64,000 nucleotides of DNA from NCBI RefSeq assembly GCF_004296335.1, contig NZ_SGIU01000001.1, positions 1,589,290 to 1,653,289 on the forward strand, read 5' to 3'. The position numbers and the translations under genes were made by a program. The stretch is from Flagellimonas allohymeniacidonis. GTDB lineage: Bacteria; Bacteroidota; Bacteroidia; Flavobacteriales; Flavobacteriaceae. Numbering within the stretch: the first letter of the stretch is position 1; every line of letters begins with the position of its first letter. Under the pieces are notes generated by a model. That model ran no database searches. It worked only from the letters and a program-made list of their open reading frames with translations, and was not told the origin of the DNA. Shown piece by piece: positions 46,566-54,729 of this stretch.

Positions 46566-48071
46566 ATGTCAGTCTATAAATCCCATTTCACGCTACTTTT
46601 TGCCCTCTTGGGTGCAAGTTTTGTAACCGCCCAAACGACCATTACTTCTCGATTGGTCGATGCCAAGACCGAAAGGGGCATTCCCTATGCCACGGTGCAG
46701 TATGGCGAATACAAAGGGGTGATCACCAACGAGGAAGGCCGCTTTAGTTTTCTGTTGGAGGAAGGCACTGAACTGCTCGATTCCATCTATGTATCCTCCA
46801 TGGGATACCAAAAAACCGGGCTGACGCTGGAGCAACTGCAGGACACCTTGATCACTATCAAACCCAAGGCCATTGAGCTGAGCGGGGTGTACCTTTTTGA
46901 TAAGGAGCTGAGTGTGGACGATATTATGGAGAAGGTAAAGGAGCGCCTGCCCCAAAATGTGAACAATGCACCCATAAAACAGCGGTATTTTTTACGACAG
47001 TCCATTTTTGGGACTGTGCAAAAGTTGGATATGGGCTTTGAAAAATCCTCCATCGAGGAGCTGGACAAAGAGCTCGTAGATAGCATCGCCCGCATCATTC
47101 CCCGAAATTCCTACCACTATACCGAAACCTTGGGGGATTTTTACAAAACCAAGGACGACGATTACAAGGTGAGCGTTTTGCGCGCCGCCGAGCTATACGA
47201 CAAAAAAGATATTGGCTCTTTTGAGGACCTGGGCAAGCGTATGGAGGAAATGTTCAAGCAGAACGTAAAGAAAGATTCGTACCTCAAGATCAAGTCGGGG
47301 CTGTTTAGCCAAAAGGTGCAGGTCGATTCCATTTTGACCGAAATTCAGGAGCAAGAAGCCAAAGAACTCGAAAAAGAACTGGGCAAGGACACCATTTCAG
47401 GGCTGGTGGATGCCCAAAAGCGCATTTTTAAGGAGGTGTTGGGCGAGGTGTACCACGAGGAGGACACCAAACTGAACGTGATCGACAAAAGCCGTAAGTA
47501 CCGCTTTGAACTGGTGGGCTATGCCGATATTGACGATGCCGGGGTGTATGTGATCAGTTTTGAGCCCAAGGGCAGTGCCGATTTTAGGGGGCGTTTGTAT
47601 GTGAACATCGAGGATTTTGCCGTGATGCAAGTGGACTTTGAAAACCTGAAAAACCTGCGCAACTTTCGCCTGTTGGGTATTTTTTACCGCGAAACGCTGT
47701 ACAAGGGCACCATGCGCTTTAGCAAACTGCCCAACAACCGCTATGATCTACGCTTTGTGGACTTTACCTTTGGGCGTTGGTTCCGGTTTGATAGGCCGTT
47801 GGATGTGATTGAAAAGAACAAGAATGTTCGTGGTCGCCGCAAGCAGAACGAGCTGCGCCTCAATATCGATTTTCGTATGGCCAACACCAACAAATGGGAA
47901 CTGGTGGTATACGACAATACCCTTATTGACAAGGCCCAGTTTGAGGCCCTTACCGAGGACAAAAGCGTTAAGGCCACTTATATGCCCACCTACAACCCTG
48001 AGTTTTGGCAGGGCTATACCATTATGGAGCCCAACCAGGCCATTCGGGAGTTTACGGTGGAGGGGAAGTAG
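46566..48071 (+). CDS. CarboxypepD_reg-like outer-membrane-associated protein
   Basis: About 501 residues from ATG at 46566 (the longer frame from a TTG at 46533 lacks a signal at its start). Signal peptide ...GASFVTAQ, then a carboxypeptidase-regulatory-like beta domain (TITSRLVDAKTERGIPYATV, ITNEEGRFSF, SSMGYQ). The remaining 400 residues (including EVYHEEDTKLNVIDKSRKYRFELVGY-type strands) are beta-rich and not recognised. Such proteins are frequent in the Bacteroidota envelope. Single gene. Confidence 0.75.
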   Translation: MSVYKSHFTLLFALLGASFVTAQTTITSRLVDAKTERGIPYATVQYGEYKGVITNEEGRFSFLLEEGTELLDSIYVSSMGYQKTGLTLEQLQDTLITIKPKAIELSGVYLFDKELSVDDIMEKVKERLPQNVNNAPIKQRYFLRQSIFGTVQKLDMGFEKSSIEELDKELVDSIARIIPRNSYHYTETLGDFYKTKDDDYKVSVLRAAELYDKKDIGSFEDLGKRMEEMFKQNVKKDSYLKIKSGLFSQKVQVDSILTEIQEQEAKELEKELGKDTISGLVDAQKRIFKEVLGEVYHEEDTKLNVIDKSRKYRFELVGYADIDDAGVYVISFEPKGSADFRGRLYVNIEDFAVMQVDFENLKNLRNFRLLGIFYRETLYKGTMRFSKLPNNRYDLRFVDFTFGRWFRFDRPLDVIEKNKNVRGRRKQNELRLNIDFRMANTNKWELVVYDNTLIDKAQFEALTEDKSVKATYMPTYNPEFWQGYTIMEPNQAIREFTVEGK

Positions 48072-48140
48072 AAAATGGGTTAATGGTAAAGGGTTTAATC
48101 CTTAAAAATTAAGATACTACCCTTTTTCTGTGAGAAGTTT

Positions 48141-48665
48141 TTAATTTTCCGAGTTGTATTTCTCATAGATGTCATTATCCAGATATTCCATTACCGGTTC
48201 GTAGGGCAATTTTTCCCATCTGAATTTCCCCTCCATTTTCCATTCGTTGATTTTTTTAATGGAAGTACCGGCTCTTTTTAAGTCAACGTCCAAATTGGTA
48301 TTGCAATCAAAAAGCATGATGCTATCATTTCTTATAATGAAACACTTATTGCTTTTAGGTATTTTTTGAAAATAATCATTTCTCTTGATTAGGCCATTTA
48401 GAAAACAATCTCTGCCAATCCCATATGTTGCAGTGTCCTTTTTGAACGAAATTGCTTTTCTATTTTTATCTTCAAATTCTAGATATAGCCCACAGCCCTT
48501 TATCAGCTCCATTTTTTTGATTACACCAATTTTCGAAGTTTCATAGTTGTTTAGAGTAATTTCTTCAAAGGTTTCATAGTCCCAAGGTCTGTCCAGCATG
48601 AAAAGAAATACCATGAATATAATTGGTAGTGCAATCAATATTTTTATTCCTGGGAATTTTTTCAA
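48141..48665 (-). CDS. Hypothetical single-pass membrane protein
   Basis: 174 residues. One N-terminal hydrophobic segment (about 6-24), the rest soluble and Lys/Asp/Asn-rich (IGRDCFLNGLIKRNDYFQ). No family recognised. It is AT-rich compared with the gene just before it and marks the left edge of the accessory block that runs to about 52177. Confidence 0.55.
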   Translation of the reverse strand: MKKFPGIKILIALPIIFMVFLFMLDRPWDYETFEEITLNNYETSKIGVIKKMELIKGCGLYLEFEDKNRKAISFKKDTATYGIGRDCFLNGLIKRNDYFQKIPKSNKCFIIRNDSIMLFDCNTNLDVDLKRAGTSIKKINEWKMEGKFRWEKLPYEPVMEYLDNDIYEKYNSEN

Positions 48666-48732
48666 TTTTCAAAATCTAATTGTCTGCCAATATTGATTAT
48701 TTAAATAGCGTCTTACGTTGCCATACCCAAAA

Positions 48733-48750
48733 TACTACGAATTCGTAGTA
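48733..48750. promoter_or_regulatory. 18-bp perfect palindrome
   Basis: TACTACGAATTCGTAGTA is a perfect palindrome located 33 bases upstream of the ATG at 48784 and 67 bases upstream of the start of the divergent hypothetical membrane gene. Its position between divergent genes is that of an operator. No matching regulator in the window is obvious. Confidence 0.45.
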
Positions 48751-48783
48751 CTACCGCATAAATTTTATAGATATGTTGCACCC

Positions 48784-48978
48784 ATGAAAGATCTTGAACA
48801 GGCCGAACACTTTTTCGAATGGGTCAACGATACCTACGGCTGCCCCGAGGCCCTGGCCCAACACTTCGATGCCACTCTCGAAATGCTCTTTTATCTCGAG
48901 CCCCACACCTTTGATCCCCATGAGGTTCGGGAGGTGGTGGCGGCGCTACGGGGGGTGGTGAAGGTTTTGAGGGGGTGA
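48784..48978 (+). CDS. Small hypothetical protein (64 aa)
   Basis: Predicted from ATG at 48784 (a TTG at 48718 would lie upstream of the palindrome and is less likely). 64 residues, mostly helical and acidic (FFEWVNDTYGCPEAL, FDPHEVREVVAALR). No family recognised. GC-rich at its 3' end unlike the AT-rich genes that follow. Confidence 0.45.
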   Translation: MKDLEQAEHFFEWVNDTYGCPEALAQHFDATLEMLFYLEPHTFDPHEVREVVAALRGVVKVLRG

Positions 48979-49092
48979 ATGTGTTTAATTATATATATTT
49001 AATGTTTAGTGGATTTGCAGTTTCAAGGTATTTTGAACGATTTTTTTATTTGTCTATACCATTTACTTGATCGTAATTATCCATTTTAACCC

Positions 49093-50106
49093 TTAGCTTA
49101 ATGTTGTGTTTTTTATAACCTCATAGAATTCAGGTTCTACTTTGTCATCAGGAACATTTTTAGAACAATGCATGGTTTTTCTAATACCATTTTTCTTAAA
49201 GTCAATAACCCAACCATTTCTCTTTCTAAATTTGGTTATTTCATAGCTAGCACCATTTCCCTGTCCAGTCCAATTATCATTGTCAATTTGCACCCAATCA
49301 ATTGCAAAATTTAGTTTGTCAATTGATTGTCTAAAGTCATTACAATTTTGGTAACGTGTAGTTTTGACTTTGTGTATTGATTTCTTTAAAATCGATTGTA
49401 CCTTTTTGGGAATGTGAGGTAAAAATACCCTAGGAGGAAATTTATCTCTTTTTACTGCTACTTTCCATTCGTCAATGCTGGTAAAAGTAAAGTTTAACCT
49501 ATTTGTATTATTCAAAAGTCTATAGAAAGTAATTCCCATTGCATATATATCTGAAACCTTATCCATTGGTTTCCCTTCAATTACTTCTAAAGGCTGATGA
49601 GGTCTGTAACCCATTATATTGCTTGGTTCCGCATGATAGTTTATAGCAAGCCCAAAGTCTGATAACTTGATTTCATCATTGTCACCGAACATAATATTTG
49701 CCGGCTTGATGTCTCGATGCAAAATATTGTTATTATGGGCGTGTTCAAGTCCCAACAATGCTTGTTGAATAACCCTGCATGCGTCCTTCACCGAAATAAA
49801 CCTTTTCTCAATATGTTTCTGAATAGAACCTTTTGCCAAGTATTCCATTACGATTATTACAACTTGTTCTCCTCTAAAAATAACAGACCTGACATCTTTT
49901 ACATCGACGATGTGTTTGTGTCTGCACAAATCCAAAGTCTGTCCTTCTTTTACAGCTTTTATAAATTTATCAGGGTCCGTTACTTTAATAACTTTTACGG
50001 CAATTTCATTCTGGAAAAAAGGGTCATAACATAAGAATACATTTCCGAAGAAACCACTTCCAATATGGTCTATTATTTGAAACTTATCTAGCTTTTCCTT
50101 AGCCAT
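49093..50106 (-). CDS. Eukaryotic-like Ser/Thr protein kinase
   Basis: 337 residues, no membrane segment. All kinase motifs are intact: Gly-rich loop GSGFFG (16-21), Lys38 in AVKVIK, Glu54 in helix C, HRDIKPAN (130-137) and DFG (150-152), then a P-loop-less activation segment with PLEVIEGKP and SDIYAMG (APE-equivalent and subdomain IX). After the kinase domain (~260) come about 75 residues with WVIDFKKNG, not recognised. It should phosphorylate Ser/Thr in the cytoplasm. It starts two bases after the stop of the 150-aa gene, so both are made together. AT-rich (17 G+C of 60 at 49321-49380). Confidence 0.9.
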   Translation of the reverse strand: MAKEKLDKFQIIDHIGSGFFGNVFLCYDPFFQNEIAVKVIKVTDPDKFIKAVKEGQTLDLCRHKHIVDVKDVRSVIFRGEQVVIIVMEYLAKGSIQKHIEKRFISVKDACRVIQQALLGLEHAHNNNILHRDIKPANIMFGDNDEIKLSDFGLAINYHAEPSNIMGYRPHQPLEVIEGKPMDKVSDIYAMGITFYRLLNNTNRLNFTFTSIDEWKVAVKRDKFPPRVFLPHIPKKVQSILKKSIHKVKTTRYQNCNDFRQSIDKLNFAIDWVQIDNDNWTGQGNGASYEITKFRKRNGWVIDFKKNGIRKTMHCSKNVPDDKVEPEFYEVIKNTTLS

Positions 50107-50108
50107 AT

Positions 50109-50561
50109 CTACAACAAATTAAACCAAGCAATCAAAACTGAGTCTTTGGTTGCTTTATCCCAATATGGCTTGTGAACCCCAATTATTGGATCAATGTATT
50201 CATAAACATCAGTCTTTTTAGGTTGTCCAAATTTGGTAGCATTAATTCCCTGGGGGGAGTACGAATTGATAGAAATTCCCTTTTTCTTTGCAATCAGATT
50301 TAAAATACCTTGAGGATAACAGGAATTTTTAATTTGAACTAAGGACGACAAAGCCGAAGAAATCTTGTGAGAAATTTTATCTGGCTTGTGCTTGTCAATA
50401 ATTAACGAAATTTGAGTTTCAAACCACTCCATTAGTTCATCAGTTTCCATGTTTGGAAGAACGATTTTGTTTTTCTCAATTATTACCGGTGGATTTGAAC
50501 TATTTTCTAGGACCGCAAACCTGAAGTCATTCTTTGTAAAATTAAACCCTATAACTTTCAT
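50109..50561 (-). CDS. Possible RNase H/RuvC-fold protein
   Basis: 150 residues, cytoplasmic. The order of predicted strands and helices (MKVIGFNFTKNDFRFAVLE, KIVLPN, a long helix, KPDKI, ISINSYSPQGI, and a C-terminal helix ...ATKDSVLIAWF) resembles the RuvC/RNase H-like resolvase fold, with ...KDSVLIA in place of the DAADALA helix, but the N-terminal catalytic Asp is not in place, so it may be inactive. Assignment is tentative. It is translationally coupled to the kinase (2-base gap). Confidence 0.5.
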   Translation of the reverse strand: MKVIGFNFTKNDFRFAVLENSSNPPVIIEKNKIVLPNMETDELMEWFETQISLIIDKHKPDKISHKISSALSSLVQIKNSCYPQGILNLIAKKKGISINSYSPQGINATKFGQPKKTDVYEYIDPIIGVHKPYWDKATKDSVLIAWFNLL

Positions 50562-50657
50562 ATTGCTTTTTACGTTACTGATTACAGCTTTATCGGAAAA
50601 TCAATAGATTGGCATTCATTATGGAATTTTCATAGTGTCCAAACACCTATATTTCCT

Positions 50658-51647
50658 TCAGTTTTTTCCAATTATTTTATTTCTGATTATTACAGTTTTA
50701 ACTTCAGGTGTATTCTTTGAAAATGTGAAATCAGATTCCCATTTTCTATCGTCCAAATCAACTGATTCGTCCACAAGTATTGCAAAAATTAAGGTTCTAA
50801 TATTAGGATGTTGAACATAAAAACCTTTTAATCCACTTAATGTCTTTACTATGGACCTTTTGTCACCATCGTTTTTTATATGCTTCATTTCAATTACCAT
50901 TTGGCTGTTGAACAAATTGAAGTCCGATCTTTTTTCTTGTCCATCATATTTTAATTGAACGTCCTCTCTACTTAGGCTTGGCAACCATGGTTTAACCACA
51001 ATCCAAAAGAGATTCTGAAAATCATATTCATCATTTAGGTTTTTCGTCCAGCCTACCTTGGCTTGTCCGTGATTTGTGACTGAATGCGTGGATGGTACTA
51101 ACCCTCTTAAAATTTCAACAATAAACTCACTTGCTTCTTCAGTTGATGCTCCAATATAAGGTTTAGCAGTTAAGCCATTTTCATTGGCTCTCTCTAAGAA
51201 TTTTTCAAAAGCCTTTTCTTCAATATATTCAATGGTCGAGTTTGGTAATGAGGTCAATTCATGATTTATCCTTTTATCGATTTCGATTTGTTTCTTTTTG
51301 GCTAATTCGGGACTTGCCCCAGTATCCTTGTCATAAAGAAGTAGTGCGTTGACATCTTTAACTAATTTGTCATTACTACTTGCTTCGATGTAACTTTCAT
51401 TTGCTACGCTTGTTGCCCTACCATTTTCCAAAATGAATAAGTCCAAAGCTGTACTATGCTTCAATGTGAAATCTCTTAGTTGTGAAGGCTTAATTCTACT
51501 AGTCGTAGTAATCAGAATATCAATATCGGAACGTGAACTACCCGTTTCAAATCTTCTTGAGCCAAATAAATAGATTTCTGCTATATCGGGAAAATCTTCT
51601 GCAAGAACCTCAATTATAGCCTCTAAATCGATAATTTCTTCATCCAT
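50658..51647 (-). CDS. Nucleotidyltransferase fused to PD-(D/E)XK nuclease-like domain
   Basis: 329 residues. The N-terminus is a pol-beta nucleotidyltransferase (MNT type): GSRRFETGSSRSDIDIL with catalytic Asp41 and Asp43 and a third Asp near 69. The middle (about 110-180) is helical. The C-terminal part has Asp242 (RSDF), then Glu253-x-Lys255 (VIEMK), the D...ExK signature of PD-(D/E)XK nucleases, followed by helix and strand (LIFAILVDES). No signal peptide. It is 96 bases upstream of the RNase H-like/kinase pair on the same strand. MNT and REase domains together are typical of toxin-antitoxin or defence proteins; this fusion and context are not one I recognise. Confidence 0.7.
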   Translation of the reverse strand: MDEEIIDLEAIIEVLAEDFPDIAEIYLFGSRRFETGSSRSDIDILITTTSRIKPSQLRDFTLKHSTALDLFILENGRATSVANESYIEASSNDKLVKDVNALLLYDKDTGASPELAKKKQIEIDKRINHELTSLPNSTIEYIEEKAFEKFLERANENGLTAKPYIGASTEEASEFIVEILRGLVPSTHSVTNHGQAKVGWTKNLNDEYDFQNLFWIVVKPWLPSLSREDVQLKYDGQEKRSDFNLFNSQMVIEMKHIKNDGDKRSIVKTLSGLKGFYVQHPNIRTLIFAILVDESVDLDDRKWESDFTFSKNTPEVKTVIIRNKIIGKN

Positions 51648-51812
51648 TAGTCAAGTTCTTATCAAGAACAATTACTTCTTGTAACTTCTCACCTGTGGTT
51701 CTACCCTATTCTTTGACAGGGTTTCATTAATTCAAGGCATGTATTTGGGGGAGTTTCGCCTGTAAGGGCCACCATGAAGATAGTACTTTTTGTGAAATAA
51801 TGTCCTACGCTA
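51648..51812. other. Intergenic stretch upstream of the NTase-nuclease gene
   Basis: 165 bases with no ORF; the promoter of the minus-strand NTase-nuclease cluster must be here. The rest of the gap to 52177 is the repeat array. Confidence 0.4.
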
Positions 51813-52175
51813 GGTGTCAGATGCTAGATGCTAGGTGTTGGGTGCGGGGTGGCGGGTGTTGGATGAAGGGTGAAGTTTCAAATTCCAAATGACAAATCAC
51901 AAATTCCAAAAAAAGAGAATGTTGGGTGGTTGGTGCTTGGAGTTTGGTGCTTGGTGAGGTTTTAAGTTCCAAATGACAAATCAAAAGTTTCAAAAAAGGG
52001 TGTTGCGTGCTTGGTATTTGGTGCTTGGTGCTTGGTGTTGGGTGTTGGGTGTCAGATGATGGATGCGGGGTGTTGGGTGTTGGGTGTTGGGTGAAGGGTA
52101 AAGGGTGAAGGGTTTAATTTATTTGGCCATGCACCTTTTACCCTTAACCTTATACCTTCTACCCTTTACTCCCTA
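51813..52175. repeat. GGTG-type degenerate repeat array
   Basis: About 360 bases made of two unit types: a G-rich unit (GGTGTTGGGTG, GGTGCTTGGTG, GATGCTAGGTGTCAGATG and variants) and an AT-rich unit (TTCCAAATGACAAATCA, three times). Its right end is an inverted version: GGGTAAAGGGTGAAGGG on the left is answered by ACCCTTAACC...CTACCCTTTAC on the right. No ORF. The same G-rich units occur at 34016-34095 and a trace near 48077-48097. Confidence 0.75.
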
Positions 52176-52177
52176 AC

Positions 52178-54376
52178 TCAATTACAGTCGCCGTTATAAC
52201 TATCAATATTCGACCAGATGTGGCTGCACTCTTCCGCTGAGAAATTTTGCCGGTGCTGTTTGGGGTTGCTGATCATAAAACGTTTCCTGTCCCTAATCCC
52301 CTTATGTTCGTTGCCTCCATCTTCATTTCTGGGCAAATCAATCAACAAATGCCCCAATTCGTGAATCAGTACATTGTTATTGACATCCAGTCCAGCCGTC
52401 ATGATGATGCCGGTACCGCTATTCTGCGCGCCCGTGGTCTCCGGAAAATCGTTGGGGGAAATGGTCACTGCCCATCCCTTATACCATCTACCTCTTTTAT
52501 GAAACACTTCGGGCACCATATAAACCGGGTTACAATTGGCCTTTCGGCATTTTTTAAGCAAGTTTTTCAATTCAGGGGAAAGTTTCCATGCGTCCTTGGT
52601 AGCATCGTTTCTATTGAAGGTCGAATTTCCTCCTTCCTTCCAAATACCGCCTTCGAGCTTTCCGGGCTTGGCCCCTCCGTTCACAATGGGCCGATATTCC
52701 CGCCAAGTCAGGTTGTTGTAACAGGCCTTGATCTTCACCTTGGGGCAGCAATTGGCGATGTTGTTATCAAAGTGCTGTTGCGCCTTCGCGACCTCTGCCT
52801 CAGCCAAGGTCTTGAGCTGGGCAAAGGTTTTGCCTCCCGGTTTTGTGACCAAACAGAAATTAAGACAAAGCTGTTTTTCGCGCCTTTCCTTTTGGGGCCG
52901 GCAATAACGCAAACCGGGGTGCAATGCATGGTTTCTATTGGGGGACCGTTGAATCACGATATCACCGCTCATCACTTCTAAACAGGCCTCCAATTCATTC
53001 AAACAGGTGTACAGGAGTTCAGTAACCACTAACCTTGGCGTCTTTTCTGAAAGCGGGACTTCCATTTTTTCGATGGTCAACCGCAGGTTGCCCTCTGCAT
53101 CTGTGCTGGTCGATACGGGAGGTATCATATCGTCATGGTCGGTGGCCGATACAAACTCCGCGGCCTCACCAGGAGATGATACGGCCACTGAAAGTGCCTT
53201 GGCCATTCCGCCACCTGAAGATGGGAACACCTCCACTTGCACCCGAAAGCTGTCCCCCACAAAAGCATAATCATTCTCCTCCACAGGGCGCAAGTACACA
53301 CCGGGCAAGTCTACCCGAGTAGATGTTGAAAGTTTTTCAAAGGTTGCGGTTACCTGGGCTATGGAATCTTGCTCAAAGTTGAGATGCGCCGCCGCCGAAG
53401 TTCCCTCACTTGGGGAAATAGGCTTTACATTTCCTGTTGAGGTTGACCAATCGACCCCTTGCATGGGGACTATATTTCCAAAATTGTCGAGGGCCCTGAG
53501 TTCAACCGTGGTTTGGTCATAAGGGGGTTGATGTCTGGGGTTTTCCACAGGCAAGAATTCCAAAGAGCTCACCGTACCAGGTAAAAATGCTATCTCTTCT
53601 TCAATGGTGAACTCCGAGCTTTCGTCGCCGATAGTAAGCCACTGCTTCGCTGCATATTCTGACTGCAAGTTGAAGGTGAATATGCCATCTCCTTCCGATG
53701 TGCCTTCAAAGGTCTGTGGAGGAATCTCAGGAAAGTCTTCACTCACAAAGGATGCCAGTAAATTGGCGTTCTCCACGGGTGCATCAAGCCAGTCCGTGGC
53801 CCTCACCTGCATTTGCAAAGGTTCATCCACAGAAACGGGGTCGAAGGGTAGAACGGTCAGTTTTGATGTAATGCCTTCGGTATAAATGGTTATAAAGGCG
53901 TCCACGCTGTCGAAAAAATCAGGAAGTGTTGCGCGCACCACATAAACTCCAGCACTGCTCCCCAGTCGAATACCGACATTGGCCCGGCCTTGATCATCAG
54001 TAGCTGTGGAGCTCCCTTCTCCACCAGTGAACAACTCCATATTGGCCCCGTCGGGTTGTGCTATTACCTCGAAGGAAACCGTAACGGGCATCACCTCACC
54101 CTTGGCATTGGTTGGGGGTTCCTTGTCTTCATTTCGTACCAACAGGGTGATTCCGTGCTGTATTAGCTCTCCGCTGCGGCCGTACGCGTCAAAATTGGTT
54201 TCTGCAGCTAAGGACTGTACGATAAAGGGGCCGTTCAAATCGCTGGTGGTCTGTTCGTCCTGTTGCTTTTCCTTGCATCCCAAAAATGCCAGAATCATAA
54301 GTACACCCATACCTATTGACTTGAAATTTCTAAATTCAATAGATGCTGCATTTTTAATCTTTTGCTTGATTATCAT
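52178..54376 (-). CDS. Lipoprotein with Ig-like domains and C-terminal zinc metalloprotease
   Basis: 732 residues. Lipoprotein signal with Cys34 (LAFLGC). Residues about 55-440 contain four or five Ig/Big-like beta modules (each with GSSTATDDQGRANVG-, FTFNLQSEY-, LRALDNFG- or LRLTIEKM-type strands). The C-terminal ~250 residues carry six or more Cys (CLNELEACL, CRPQ, LCLNFCL, NCCPKVKIKAC), disulphide candidates, and a metzincin motif HELGHLLIDLP starting at His672, with a Met-turn-like FMIS 24 residues later and a further His in between (His691). It should be an extracytoplasmic protease anchored in the outer membrane. Confidence 0.7.
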   Translation of the reverse strand: MIIKQKIKNAASIEFRNFKSIGMGVLMILAFLGCKEKQQDEQTTSDLNGPFIVQSLAAETNFDAYGRSGELIQHGITLLVRNEDKEPPTNAKGEVMPVTVSFEVIAQPDGANMELFTGGEGSSTATDDQGRANVGIRLGSSAGVYVVRATLPDFFDSVDAFITIYTEGITSKLTVLPFDPVSVDEPLQMQVRATDWLDAPVENANLLASFVSEDFPEIPPQTFEGTSEGDGIFTFNLQSEYAAKQWLTIGDESSEFTIEEEIAFLPGTVSSLEFLPVENPRHQPPYDQTTVELRALDNFGNIVPMQGVDWSTSTGNVKPISPSEGTSAAAHLNFEQDSIAQVTATFEKLSTSTRVDLPGVYLRPVEENDYAFVGDSFRVQVEVFPSSGGGMAKALSVAVSSPGEAAEFVSATDHDDMIPPVSTSTDAEGNLRLTIEKMEVPLSEKTPRLVVTELLYTCLNELEACLEVMSGDIVIQRSPNRNHALHPGLRYCRPQKERREKQLCLNFCLVTKPGGKTFAQLKTLAEAEVAKAQQHFDNNIANCCPKVKIKACYNNLTWREYRPIVNGGAKPGKLEGGIWKEGGNSTFNRNDATKDAWKLSPELKNLLKKCRKANCNPVYMVPEVFHKRGRWYKGWAVTISPNDFPETTGAQNSGTGIIMTAGLDVNNNVLIHELGHLLIDLPRNEDGGNEHKGIRDRKRFMISNPKQHRQNFSAEECSHIWSNIDSYNGDCN

Positions 54377-54729
54377 AACCCAAAAAATTTAATCGTTGCT
54401 AATCGGTAATCCAGATTTCGGATTCCAAGGGAACTAACCATCACGATATCCCCAGTCAACCTAGGGATACGGAAACTTCAGATATTTTTGAGGGAATTTT
54501 TGTTTGAAAGGGACCTTATAATATACTACAATTATCAAGAATCTCCTATTCTTTTTGATGAAAAGTCGTTCAAATAGTATACCTGTACTATTTGAAATGC
54601 CATCTGATTTTCAATCTGGGGAGAAGGCCACTCTGTTCAATACTTCTTGAGTCATCAGCTCGATATTTCTCCTTACTTTCGAAATGACATAAACCGAAAC
54701 CCATTTTAGGATTATTTAAAAATAACAAG
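54377..54729. other. Intergenic region with inverted repeat
   Basis: About 350 bases between the divergent Ig/metalloprotease lipoprotein and the BCCT transporter, with no gene. It holds the 28-base palindrome at 54569-54596 and otherwise AT-rich sequence. Confidence 0.5.
54569..54596. promoter_or_regulatory. Long inverted repeat upstream of BCCT transporter
   Basis: Two perfect 11-base arms TTCAAATAGTA and TACTATTTGAA separated by six bases (TACCTG). There is no T-run after it, so it is an operator-like site or RNA hairpin in the leader rather than a terminator. Confidence 0.5.

Noticed and set aside
51813-52175. CRISPR array
   Set aside because: Units are short, degenerate and contiguous, with no unique spacers of constant length and no cas genes.
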